Assembly (NCBI GenBank): GCA_024529925.1
Contig: JAFEUB010000811.1
Span: 1,572,001 to 1,636,000 of the forward strand
DNA length: 64,000 nucleotides
Reading direction: 5' to 3'
Source of the DNA: Ophthalmolycus amberensis
Lineage: Eukaryota > Chordata > Actinopteri > Perciformes > Zoarcidae
This document shows positions 1 through 12,519 of the stretch, one piece after another. A program made the translations under genes and the position numbers. The notes under the pieces are model-generated. The model was not told the origin of the DNA and did no database searches. It saw only the letters and a program-made list of their open reading frames with translations. Position 1 is the stretch's first letter. Every line of letters begins with the position of its first letter.

Positions 1-406
1 AACCACAAATGTGGTTCAGAATCATGTTACATTTTGCTCGTTAAGAAGAAAAGACCTTTAGTCGCACAAAGACAAACGTGTGAACTTTTGATGAAATGAT
101 TCGACAAAACGTCTAACCTGAAATGATGGACTGTTGAGTTAGCTGTTAGATTTAAAAAAGATTGTAAGCAATATTTTGTTTTGGCAACTAAGGATTTTTT
201 TTGCGGGCATTACCTTCTAAAAATCTGCTCATATGAATTCTGTAAAGTGTATCTTTGTAAAACCATCTGAAAATACATACCCGACATGCTACCCTAGCTA
301 GGTTGCTACAGTGTCGCTGTGCAGTATCTAGTAGGTCTATGTCAGCTGATCATCAACCTGTTCATCGTCACACCATCACATCTACATGTGTAAAAACTCA
401 GCCTGA

Positions 407-607
407 ATGTATTCAGGGGGGAGTTTCACTGAGAGCAATGCTCACTTTCCCAGAACCGCCCTGATCACTTGGAAGTCCACGGAGCAGCAGTTGGGATCAA
501 GGTCCTTGCTCATCCTGCTGGTCCCGGGAGGGAGGGGGGGGAGGGAGGGGGTTGAACCGGTGCACAAGCTCGCTTCTCTAACCTTTAGGCCTCCACCACT
601 GCCCCCC
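407..607 (-). repeat. tRNA-derived SINE-like fragment
   Basis: On the minus strand the segment begins with GGCAGTGGTGGAGGCC (resembles a Pol III A box), continues GGTTAGAGAAGCGAGCTTG and then has GGTTCAACCCC (B box). A tail follows with GAGCAAGGACCTTGATCCC and CAACTGCTGCTCC. This is the layout of a common teleost tRNA-derived SINE with its downstream conserved tail. The G-rich stretch 529-550 and the lost spacing show it is decayed. Confidence 0.55.
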
Positions 608-1915
<1,308 letters not shown>

Positions 1916-2383
1916 GGTAGCACTTTAATAACTACACACTATGAAGCATTAGTTAAGTATGAGTAAACACTTAATTCATCATTTATAAAGCATTGTTCCT
2001 ACATTAATAATTCATTAGTATGCAGTTCATAACAACAGTTATAAATGTTTCATGAATAATGTACATCTAAATAAGTTATTAATAATTTACTAATACTTTA
2101 TAAATGATCTTATTAATCATCTACAACTCCTTAATAATTGGTTTGTAAAATATATAATACTTCATTTACAAATGGGGAATCCATCATTTATAAAGTATGA
2201 AAACACAATAATGAAGCACATAATAGACGGGCTTATTAATCAAGAATAAAACATTTATAACTGTTGTTATGAACTGCATACTAATGAATTATTAATGTAG
2301 GAACAATGCTTTATAAATGATCAATTAAGTGTTTACTCATATAACTAATGCTTCATAGTGTGTAGTTATTATAAAGTACTACC
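1916..2383. mobile_element. Palindromic (fold-back) MITE, 468 bp
   Basis: The two ends are near-perfect inverted repeats of about 135 bp. The left arm (1916-2050) starts ggtagcactttaataactac and the reverse complement of the right arm (2248-2383) starts ggtagtactttataataact. The arms stay aligned through cagttataaatgttt with only small indels. The 197-bp centre contains a further inverted pair (tactttataaatgat at about 2095-2110 against atcatttataaagtat at about 2183-2199). There is no ORF and the segment is very AT-rich. No clear target-site duplication is visible, so the superfamily is unresolved. Confidence 0.85.
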
Positions 2384-2654
2384 AACGGGTGCTCAGAGGT
2401 TTGTGCAGTAAACGTAATTATCTCCCGGCACACAATGTGTACACTGCAGGCTTTCAATGCATGACGGCCGAATGTAGGCAGACGTCCATGTGCACACGCT
2501 GTTCTTTGGTCCGGGAGCAGTGTTTCCTGGTTCGGGGCCCTTTCAGCTCAGATGAAGGGACATCTTAATGCGACATCACACGGTGATGTTTTAGACAATA
2601 AAGACATTGTTTCCCCAGTTTGTTGTGGAGCTCTTCTGACCTCACCCCCACCCA
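2384..2654. other. No gene recognised
   Basis: Short unique spacer between two transposon remnants. Confidence 0.4.
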
Positions 2655-2866
2655 ACACCTCCAGGATGAAGCCAGCCCTGATCACACATCATCAGTGTTG
2701 GACCGCACTAGTGCTCCTGAATCCTTTTTAGCAGGTTCAACATCTGGTAGAAAGGCTGGAGGCTGTTGGAGCAGCAGAGTAATGATCATGGTGTTGTAAT
2801 CACATGTTGATTCATATTTGGGTTTATTGTTTGGATGTCCACATGCTTCTGGCCATTTAGTGCACA
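2655..2866 (+). mobile_element. Tc1/mariner-type 3' end remnant (copy A)
   Basis: It ends with gtccacatgcttctggccat then ttagtgca, resembling the teleost Tc1-type terminus usually read as GTCCACAAACTTTTGGCCAT..AGTGTA. Upstream, atcatcagtgttggaccgca and the ggctggaggctgttggagca / gcagagtaatg segments also fit that element's 3' region. A second copy lies near 33 kb. There is no transposase ORF. Confidence 0.5.
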
Positions 2867-4446
2867 AAGTAGAACCGTCTTCATCAGGTTAGAAATGAAT
2901 AAAACTATCTTCAGGTTGTGTGTCCACTGCATGTCCACTCAGCTATATGACCTACTTATTAAAAGCCATATCTGACTCCTGTGTTGACACTTAAAGGTGA
3001 CTTGATAACTGTCTAGCTTTGTGTACTTTAAAGCTGTCTCAGCTGTCTTTCCTCTCATTCTGATTGTCATAATTTGTCTTCTTATGTAAATCTTTGAGAT
3101 GTATTTTTATGTTTGAAGATGCTGTGTAATGATTCATCTTCCTCTCCTTTTGTTTTCAGCAGACAGTAGAGTACCCTCTCTATCCTATTACAGGGTTTTC
3201 TTCTTAAAACCAAATAACAGATCCATGCGCATTTTGACTGCATACACACTCGCATTCCAATCTGATCTGTGTCACTGCAAATAAATCATAATCCTCTGGA
3301 CTCTTTTCACCGGGTAGTGTAATGCATTGTGAGGCCATTGTTACCCCCCTGGTGGACATCAAGGGACTAACACCCTGTGACTCCTTTGTCTCCACTGATT
3401 GCAGTCAAACCACAAGCACCTGGCACTGAGCCAGTGAGAAAAGTAGACTTGCCTCCACACAATCATCTGTTTGTTTTTTTCCACAGTTTGACCTTTTTTA
3501 AACTGATAATCAAGGAAATCTCTCAGTTTGACGAACTTCCACTGAGAGAGACACAAGCTGCAGTCACACATCATTTGGATTCTTCTGTCATCCAGTCTTT
3601 TCTTTTTTAATGCCTTCATTTGAGCCACGTGACTGGGGATTTGTTTTCACATTTGTTGCAGTATTTTGAGTTTTTTCCTCTGTGCTTTGGTTGGTGGTGA
3701 AGTAAATTAGCTTCATCCTGCTGCTGTTTATTGAATCCTGACTGATTTATTCTCAACCTCATGATCCCTCTCTGTGTCTGGACTCCTTTAACACGTGCTC
3801 CTGAGAAACCAGTTGTAGAATACCTGCATGAACTTAAACTCAACTAACCTAGAATCCGAAATTACTTGTTATTGTCCAACAGCAGCCTGTGAGAGCTGCG
3901 TTCAGAGCATTTCGACAGGTACTTTTCCCCAAAGCGCTCATAACAAAGACATGCACACACAAAAAAGGAGAATTAGAGTTTTCAAATGCCTGTCTTCCCC
4001 TAAGTAAAGAGAATAGTTAAGGTAGTGCATGTTGATTTGCTGTCACTAAGTTAAGCTCTTTGGTAAATCCGTGCTTCATCTAAAGGAGGCCACAGCTCTC
4101 AGGAGAAACCTCCTAACTTTAAAATGCCCCATTAGCTGCCGTCTATATATGCAGATTAGATTCACTGGGTGGCCTCATTCCGTACAGTAGATCATGAATT
4201 AATCATGCGTGGAGAGATTGTGCCACGCTGCTCAGCTACAGTCAGCGTGGAGCGTCATAGCGGAACTTGCTGCATCTTTTTACATGCGTTGCATGTCGGG
4301 AGCTGTGTTTGAAATGCGTTGTTCACCCGCGCTGTTTGAGGCTACTGAGCTGTGTAGCTCACGCAGTATTGGATGGAAGTGAGATGTGAAAGTTGATGTA
4401 GTTAAATTATTGTTTTGTTTTAGTCTCATTTTTTGTCAGGTTGTTT
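2867..4446. other. No gene recognised
   Basis: A good-looking 3' splice site (cctctccttttgttttcag, ending 3159) is followed by only 15 open codons in one frame and 33 in another, with no donor. I treat it as a chance match. Nothing else is identified. Confidence 0.4.
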
Positions 4447-4665
4447 CTTTACCTTTTTAGATGATCGATATCTGCAACAATTTCGATAATCAATAAATTG
4501 CTGTTTTTCTTTTATCACTTTTCATTGACTGTTGTTGGGTTTTGGACTGTTCAGTGGACAAATCCAAGCAATTTGAAAACGCCACCTTGATCTGTAGGAT
4601 ATTATACGAGTAATGTAAAAATGCATAAATACAATATATATATTAATCAATAATTAAAATGATTG
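4447..4665 (+). mobile_element. hAT-like non-autonomous element remnant
   Basis: It contains tctgcaacaatttcgataat and gttgggttttggactgttca, then atttgaaaacgccacctt, and ends aatcaataattaaaatg. These are landmarks of a widespread teleost non-autonomous element whose ends carry ATTATCGATTAATC-like inverted repeats. Strongly decayed; recognised from memory of the consensus. Confidence 0.45.
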
Positions 4666-7389
4666 GAGTTAAAGCCCCTAAATTTGATTGTCATTGTGAA
4701 TGTTTAATTGCGATGACCTCAAAGCTTCACACACTACTTGTGTCTGTGATGTGGACAGTGACCTCGTGCACAGGTCACAGGAGTATTGTTTGTTTTGTCC
4801 TGACTCTCCTCAGTATAGTTATCATTACGATCTCTGGCTGTTTGAGTAGAGTTGCTCTCTCTCTCTCTTGACATGCTACCTGTTCTCTCCACTGCAGAGC
4901 AGCTGTCTCTACTCACTCGTTCACTAAGATGCACTGCCCGGGTTTAGATTGATATGAGCAGCTCCATTTTGAATGCAGTGCTTTTCCTTTAGAGAACACA
5001 CAGAGTAACACTGGGATGGATGGTGGAGTCTACATTAATTCTGCACTTATTCCCACTGACAGCCTAAAAAAGGTCAATAATAGCAAACTGAACTTTGGCC
5101 ACCGATAAAGCGTTCCTCTTCATGAATATCGCTGTACGTGCTGTCCTGCTGTGTTCTCATGATTTGTTCCAGCTGTTTAGCTTCTTTAATTTTCAGTGGG
5201 ATTGTGGACGCTTTCAGCAAATAAACCTTTTGTTCTTTAAAAGATCTGCTAACGTTAGCGTTCACTACTGGCAGAGATGAAACGTTGCTGAAAAGCAAGA
5301 TGCTGATTATTATTATTAACAGATCACAAAGTAACACAGACTTCATGATGGTATATTTCTGAAGGTGCATTCTATAACTTAATTTGTCCATTTTTTCACC
5401 CAATTTAAAATGTAATCATACATTTCAGAATGTAGCTTTTGTCTTTTGTATCGACATGTTTTTTCTTCACGGTTGTCGTTGACCACATTAACGCTCATGA
5501 ATCATCGTAACAACATGAATCATCTCGAGGATGTTGAAATCAGAAGAACTCCCGGCTTCACTCTGTTACAGAGCGTTGGCCCAGATTCACTCTGATGTCA
5601 CATGCCTTGAGAGCGTTCCAGTCTACATATTTCTATAGCTGTTTACTGAATGCGTGTGCAAAACGATTTTGTGGCGGCTCGCTGATGGCTGTGTTTAATG
5701 ACTGTGAAGATGCATATTCTGGGATGTCAGAAATGTGCGTTTTGGACGTCTGTTCGTGAGAAGTTTTCTCACTCTTGCCGTCAGCAGATTATACAGAATA
5801 TTTGATTTGCTTCTACCAACTGGCACTCGTGGGGATTTGGTAATGCTGTCAAAAAAGATGTGAGGAGAAGTTATGAGGCGAGATGGAGAGAGATAGCAGG
5901 AGAGAGACGGCCTTTGATCAACAGGAGATCTCACTGGCTCTTTGGCAGCCAAAGCTCGCTCTCCTGGAACACATCTCTTGCTCTTCCTGTTGTTCTCATC
6001 GTCCTTGACTTTGCCTTTACTCTCAAACATACAACTCTTTACATTCAGATCTACAGTATACAGACTCTGCTTTTAACTCCAGGCTTTGTTCTTTGTCTTT
6101 GCCTCTTTGTCTTCCATACGACTCCAAACTCCTCAACTCGAGTGAAAAATAGACAATGAGGCCCAAAGTTTTTCAAATAACAGGAGATACTGTCACCCAG
6201 CTGAACACTCCAACCTTCTCAGCTGGAAACCTTTTATTTTTGAAATGATATCGCATACTTTGGTTTTGTCAGACTGCAGCGTTAGCGTTAGAGAGCCTTG
6301 TGGGACTGGATTGGCATGGAAACATTCATCGCTAACATACTCTGAGCCAGACCGGGCCATGAGCCATTAGACTGTCGCTGGTTCAGAGTGCCCCTCTTTG
6401 ATGGTGAGCTGTGGGATCTGGACGGGTAACTCCAACATTACAGTTCACTTGGAGGTCGGAGGAGATATTTGGACTGAATTAGATGTGAAACACTTCTTCC
6501 TCTCTCATCTACAGCCCATAGAGCAACCGCCTCGACCAAAGCTTTGGGCACTGCGTCTATAGCGAAGTAACCGACACTTTGTCAAATCCACCAGCGTCTA
6601 TACTGCCTTCCTGTTGTACGGCAGTTACCCAAACTCTCATCAGTTCCACACAACATTAAGTTGGCCTTGTAAACTCAAAACAGTTGCTTATTTCCACATT
6701 CAGCAGTTACAGAGCAACATGAGGCCAATATTCTCTCTTTCAGCTTTGTTTTTGATCTCTACCAACTGGCTCTTTAGCTGCTAAATGTCCACCAGCCGGT
6801 CCGTCTCTTTGCTGCTGAGCAGGAAGTGTAGAGCGAGTCTTTGACTGCTTTTCCTCTGAAAACTACGAGAGCTGCATCAGCTGGAAATTCTCCGCAGCTC
6901 ACGAGCGAAGCCTCTCGCATTGTTACACCCATTGTCATTGCATTCATTTCTTGTATTGTGTTTGTATCTGCTTTTAGAATATGCACCAAAAGCATAACTG
7001 TAAAGATTTTTAAGATTTTGTCATGAGACTCAGGTCGATCAAATTACTAAAAAACTCATTTCTAATCTACACAGTGAATGTTGGGGGTCTGGCCCGTTGT
7101 ACACTGCAGCTGTGATGTATGGATGTAAGTACAGATATTTGCGCTAACCACAATTTTAGTTTAGTTTTTTACAAAAGGAACAATGTTCCCTTCACCTAAA
7201 AAGTCAGATTTTTCTCATGAGAAATTCATTTTTTTTTTAGAAGTGCTGTTCTGCAGAATGATCCAAATGTTCTCTCACTCACACTTAACAGTTAATCTGT
7301 AGATTGAGGGCATGTGGGGGAGGCTGCATCTCTGCAGCGTGGAGGCAGCAAGATTGAGGTCGTGCTCGTCGATACTTGACTGTGGGAGT

Positions 7390-7395
<6 letters not shown>
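4666..7395. other. No gene recognised
   Basis: 2.7 kb without a recognisable exon or repeat. Candidate acceptors such as ctgttctctccactgcag (ending 4898) are not followed by a convincing exon. Confidence 0.4.

Positions 7396-7433
<38 letters not shown>
7396..7433. repeat. (GT)19 microsatellite
   Basis: Uninterrupted GT run of 38 bp. Confidence 0.95.
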
Positions 7434-7435
<2 letters not shown>

Positions 7436-7903
7436 GTGTTGTTCTTGTTCTCCTAGGTGCTCGACTGTGGAGAGACTGCAGTGTTGATGGGCTGAACTCC
7501 ATCTGTGAGTTCACAAGTGCTTGTTTGCTCTCCGGTCAGCCAGTCTGTGATGTGAGATGTACCTTCTTTGTCATTCTCCCCCGAAAGCGCCTCACAAATT
7601 AAGAGGCTGCTTTATTATTTAATACTCTGGCCCACATACACAGTGTGGTAAGCTCCGAGCATCAGCCGGGACTGTGCCGTGCAAGTAGCTGCTGTTAATT
7701 AATTCAGTTACATCACAAGGCCACAGGGCTAATGTTGGCAGATATTCTTTCCTATGCATTGTGAATAGAGGTAATTTGGAAACGGCATCATTCTATGAAA
7801 CACTAAACTACTTTATTGTTATATAAATTCTGCTTCTGTACATCCTTGTTGTGTGCTGCTGGACGTGACCCTTCTGTGGAAACATTTCTGTTGTTGACAG
7901 TCA
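7434..7903. other. No gene recognised
   Basis: Unique DNA between the GT run and the minisatellite. Confidence 0.4.
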
Positions 7904-9296
7904 GGGTTAGAAGGGGCCTGCTACACCTACTGGTAGGGTTAGAAGGGGCCCGCTGCACCTACTGGTAGGGTTAGAAGGGGCCCGCTACACCTACTGGTAG
8001 GGTTAGAAGGGGCCCGCTACACCTACTGGTAGGGTTAGAAGGGGCCCGCTACACCTACTGGTAGGGTTAGAAGGGGCCCGCTACACCTACTGGTAGGGTT
8101 AGAAGGGGCCCGCTACACCTACTGGTAGGGTTAGAAGGGGCCCGCTACACCTACTGGTAGGGTTAGAAGGGGCCCGCTACACCTACTGGTAGGGTTAGAA
8201 GGGGCCCGCTACACCTACTGGTAGGGTTAGAAGGGGCCCGCTACACCTACTGGTAGGGTTAGAAGGGGCCCGCTACACCTACTGGTAGGGTTAGAAGGGG
8301 CCCGCTACACCTACTGGTAGGGTTAGAAGGGGTCCGCTGCACCTACTGGTAGGGTTAGAAGGGGTCCGCTGCACCTACTGGTAGGGTTAGAAGGGGCCCG
8401 CTACACCTACTGGTATAGGGTTAGAAGGGGCCCGCTACACCTACTGGTATAGGGTTAGAAGGGGCCCGCTGCACCTACTGGTAGGGTTAGAAGGGGCCCG
8501 CTACACCTACTGGTATAGGGTTAGAAGGGGCCCGCTACACCTACTGGTATAGGGTTAGAAGGGGCCCGCTACACCTACTGGTAGGGTTAGAAGGGGCCCG
8601 CTGCACCTACTGGTATAGGGTTAGAAGGGGCCCGCTACACCTACTGGTATAGGGTTAGAAGGGGCCCGCTACACCTACTGGTATAGGGTTAGAAGGGGCC
8701 CGCTACACCTACTGGTATAGGGTTAGAAGGGGCCCGCTACACCTACTGGTAGGGTTAGAAGGGGCCCGCTGCACCTACTGGTATAGGGTTAGAAGGGGCC
8801 CGCTACACCTACTGGTATAGGGTTAGAAGGGGCCCGCTACACCTACTGGTATAGGGTTAGAAGGGGCCCGCTACACCTACTGGTATAGGGTTAGAAGGGG
8901 CCCGCTACACCTACTGGTAGGGTTAGAAGGGGCCCGCTACACCTACTGGTATAGGGTTAGAAGGGGCCCGCTACACCTACTGGTATAGGGTTAGAAGGGG
9001 CCCGCTACACCTACTGGTAGGGTTAGAAGGGGCCCGCTACACCTACTGGTATAGGGTTAGAAGGGGCCCGCTGCACCTACTGGTAGGGTTAGAAGGGGCC
9101 CGCTGCACCTACTGGTAGGGTTAGAAGGGGCCCGCTACACCTACTGGTATAGGGTTAGAAGGGGCCCGCTACACCTACTGGTAGGGTTAGAAGGGGCCCG
9201 CTACACCTACTGGTATAGGGTTAGAAGGGGCCCGCTGCACCTACTGGTAGGGTTAGAAGGGGCCCGCTGCACCTACTGGTAGGGTTAGAAGGGGCC
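7904..9296. repeat. 43-copy minisatellite, 32/34-bp unit
   Basis: The unit is gggttagaaggggcccgcta followed by cacctactggta, with an optional extra TA before the next unit. I count 43 unit starts (7904 to 9282). The 42 intervals are 25 of 32 bp and 17 of 34 bp. The first 16 units are all 32 bp and the 34-bp form appears only from 8418 on. Units differ mainly at ctAcac/ctGcac and gggCcc/ggtCc. The last copy is partial. No ORF runs through it as a plausible protein. Confidence 0.98.
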
Positions 9297-12200
9297 GAGG
9301 GCAAAGAACAAATTCAAGTGGCGCGGTAGAAAAGAGCGACAAAGTCCACCTGGAGTGGCGGTCGGGGGTGATGGGTGGGTCAACCAAACACGATAAACCA
9401 GAACCTCCTTCAAAGACGGTGTATATTGACGTTTTGTGGCCTTTCAACGCCATGTTACCTGATGGAAGATGTTTTGACTTATTGCAGTAGGAAGAGCACA
9501 GGTGTCGATAGTGAAACGAGGACCGTTTCCTCCTGACTGTAGTTAGATTCAAACATATTTCTTCACAGACCTGAGCTGAGCTGTGAACAATGACGTGTCC
9601 AGCTACATGTTGTTGAAATATAGTTCTATGCCTCGTTGGCCTTGCAGAGGCGGGAGAGGAAGGACAATGGCCAACTAAATCCTTCCTCCTGCCCGTCCTG
9701 TGTTTAAGAGACAGCTGTGAAATGAAGGTGTTAATTATTCATGAGGTAATATGTATATATTTTAACTGCAGGGATGGAGACAAGCATCCATTATTCAGCA
9801 CGCTGGGGCCTTTTCTGATATGAATCATTATTAAATGAGACTGCGTGGGTGGTAGAGTGGACGCAGGAGCATGAGTGTTAAGATCCACGTGTGTGTGTGT
9901 GTGTGTACGCTGGGTTCAGAATCATAAATCACCAAGTTGATCTCAAGTGTGTGTATTTAATTACATTTTACCACTGTTTAATTATTGCAGCAGTGTCTCA
10001 GTATTAACATTCAAAGCACGAGTGTTGATATACGAGTTGCTTATTTGCACTTGGGAATATTTTGTGTTTACTTCAGTATTTAATTAGTAAATGAGAGTGT
10101 GTGAGAGAGTGTGTGTGAGGAGCTCAGCAGTCAGATTACCAAACAATCACGACTGCAGTCTACTGATCAATACTTCCTCTTACCATGCCAGTCACGCCGT
10201 ACTACCTCCTTAGTGTGTGTACTTCTAAGTCTATAGAAATGCAAAATGAGATCCTGTGTGTGTGTGTATGTGCATGAGGCTCCATCAATAATTGGATATC
10301 CCTGATTGGGCCTTTTATTCAGCCGTGCAGAGCAGTAATGAATTGACTGATTTTGTAATGCATGAAATACTGTGTACTGAAGTACGGCAGTTAAAGGCTT
10401 CTCAAAATGAAAGTGTGCTCTTTCCTCCTTATTGTTATTCAAAACAAGAAATACAATCACTTTCAGTTGGAGGTGAATGTATTTTCATATAGTCCATAAA
10501 CACAGAGATGTTTCTGTAGTTACTGCGACAGCGTATGGCTGGTATTGTTTTTACCTTGTGTGTGTGTGTGTGTGTGTCATCGTGGTCAAATGTGGATCTA
10601 CTACAGAGGTGGTTGTCAGTACTTTGCCAGTTGTTTTGTCTGTATGTCTATGGACAGATTTTGTGACGGCAATGAGCGTGGTTTTTTTGGGATGTGAGTG
10701 AGCGCTCACCTTGCTGAGCCAAGGCCACCTTCACTGCCCACAAATCAATTTAGTCAGCTTCTTGGATTGGCCAGCCGATCAGTCAATTGATCAGGTCCCC
10801 CATCAGATAATCAATTTATCAACGTGTGAACCACTGACCTTTTTTATGGAGTCATGTGTACAATGAAGGATGAGCTGACAGCGGGATCCATTGAGGGATC
10901 CATTGAGAGATCCATTGAGAGAGGTACTTCTACAAGTCCCCGGACAGGGATCCCTCTGCAGTCCGATCACAAACGAGCATCAAATCTCTTCTGAAAATCA
11001 CTGATTTCTCTCGATAACCCGTGTCAGCTGAATTTTTAATGTAGATGGAACATCTCAAAATTCCATGTTTATTTCAAAGTGAAAAACATGATTGACTTTA
11101 TTTAAAATTTAAATAGCCTTCTGAAGAACACTGCTATTACTCTACTTGCTGGTGTAGAGCCTGAGTGACTCGTGTCCCTCGGAGCAACAGTTACTCAAGT
11201 TGTGATCAAATATTCTGGATCATTTTCGGCCTCCATAATGAATTCAGAGTAATTGGTTCCTCTAAGGAGAACCTGTCAAGTGGAGCCAGCTTATTCATGC
11301 TGAAACCTTCAAAGAGTGAATCAACTTTTGTTAATTCTGAGATGTGGAAAGTACGAGTTGTGGAATCGCTATGAAAATTAAAAGTGATGGCGGAGACTTC
11401 TGAAACTTCTACAGCCCAGGACTCCAACGAGATTTTAAGACTCTGGCCCCCAGGACTGAGGTTTATTAAAACCGGCTTGTTATTACTCATGTCATGTACC
11501 CGACTGAGAGAGAAAAAAGAGCCTGGGTGTGAACCTGAAGTGAATATAAAGAGATGAGAGACAGTATTCATGTTCCTTGTTTCTAGGGGCTGATGAAGTT
11601 CGGTTTAATTCTTACTTCTCATCTCTGGTCTTGAATTTGTGGGAATCTCGTGAGAAGTAATTCAGATTATTTAAGTTTGTAGTTAGCATTGCTAGAAGTT
11701 GAGTGGCGGCTCCGAGATACCGCCACGTCCATTACGTGCCGTGATTACCGTGTTTCCAACAAGCACGGCTGCGACGCGGTTATGTTCCGTTTTCTGCGCG
11801 GCCTCATTCCTCACCGGAGGCGTTTATTCGCCTGGATATTCGTGCTTCTGCCAGTAGGCTACTAAAGGCTGGTTAAATGGTTCCTTCTTTGAAGCTAGAA
11901 TGTACAGTTTGTTTTCAACATGGCTCGAAAGGAAAGGTCAGGAGGTCATTACAATCAAAATGGATCATCTGCTGAGGTTTACACTTCTTCTCGGGTTCAT
12001 TATTTTGTTTGTTGGTGTCTGCACAACATAGAATAATACACTACTTCTGTGCTACGCCATCTCCTTATCATAGCTACGAAGCTCCGCTAGAAATACTCGG
12101 TGATTTATCGGCAAACCAACATGTTTGGGGGAGACGAAGATTTTTTTGCTGATGTAGTTTCTGGGGATGTTTTGTTACTGGAGAGATGCATGGATTTCTT

Positions 12201-12484
12201 TGGGCTGTGACACCATCATCCTTCTTCACATACCATCCTGCTTGCTGTGTGTAGTTCAAGGCCTAAAACGTTTTGTACAAGGTAACATGTCGCTGTGTTT
12301 AGTTGCGGGTCTCAGAAAAGAAGAACAGTGCCTTCTAAGTTCATGAATTAGTTTATCTTATCCCCGTTTTATTGCAATTTACGGGTGTGTAGCGTAGTAT
12401 ATATCCCCGGCTTAATCCAGCATTTCAAGCACTTCAGGTGGTTGCTGCTCTGACGGTCACCAGAACAAACTGGGATTCCTCTTT

Positions 12485-12519
<35 letters not shown>

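Noticed and set aside
3160..3300. Strong 3' splice-site match (cctctccttttgttttcag).
   Set aside because: The downstream frames close quickly or lack a donor; isolated acceptor-like tracts are expected by chance in 64 kb.
7904..9296. Interstitial telomeric repeat, suggested by the recurring GGGTTAG.
   Set aside because: The hexamer occurs once per 32/34-bp unit and is not tandem TTAGGG; it is a minisatellite.
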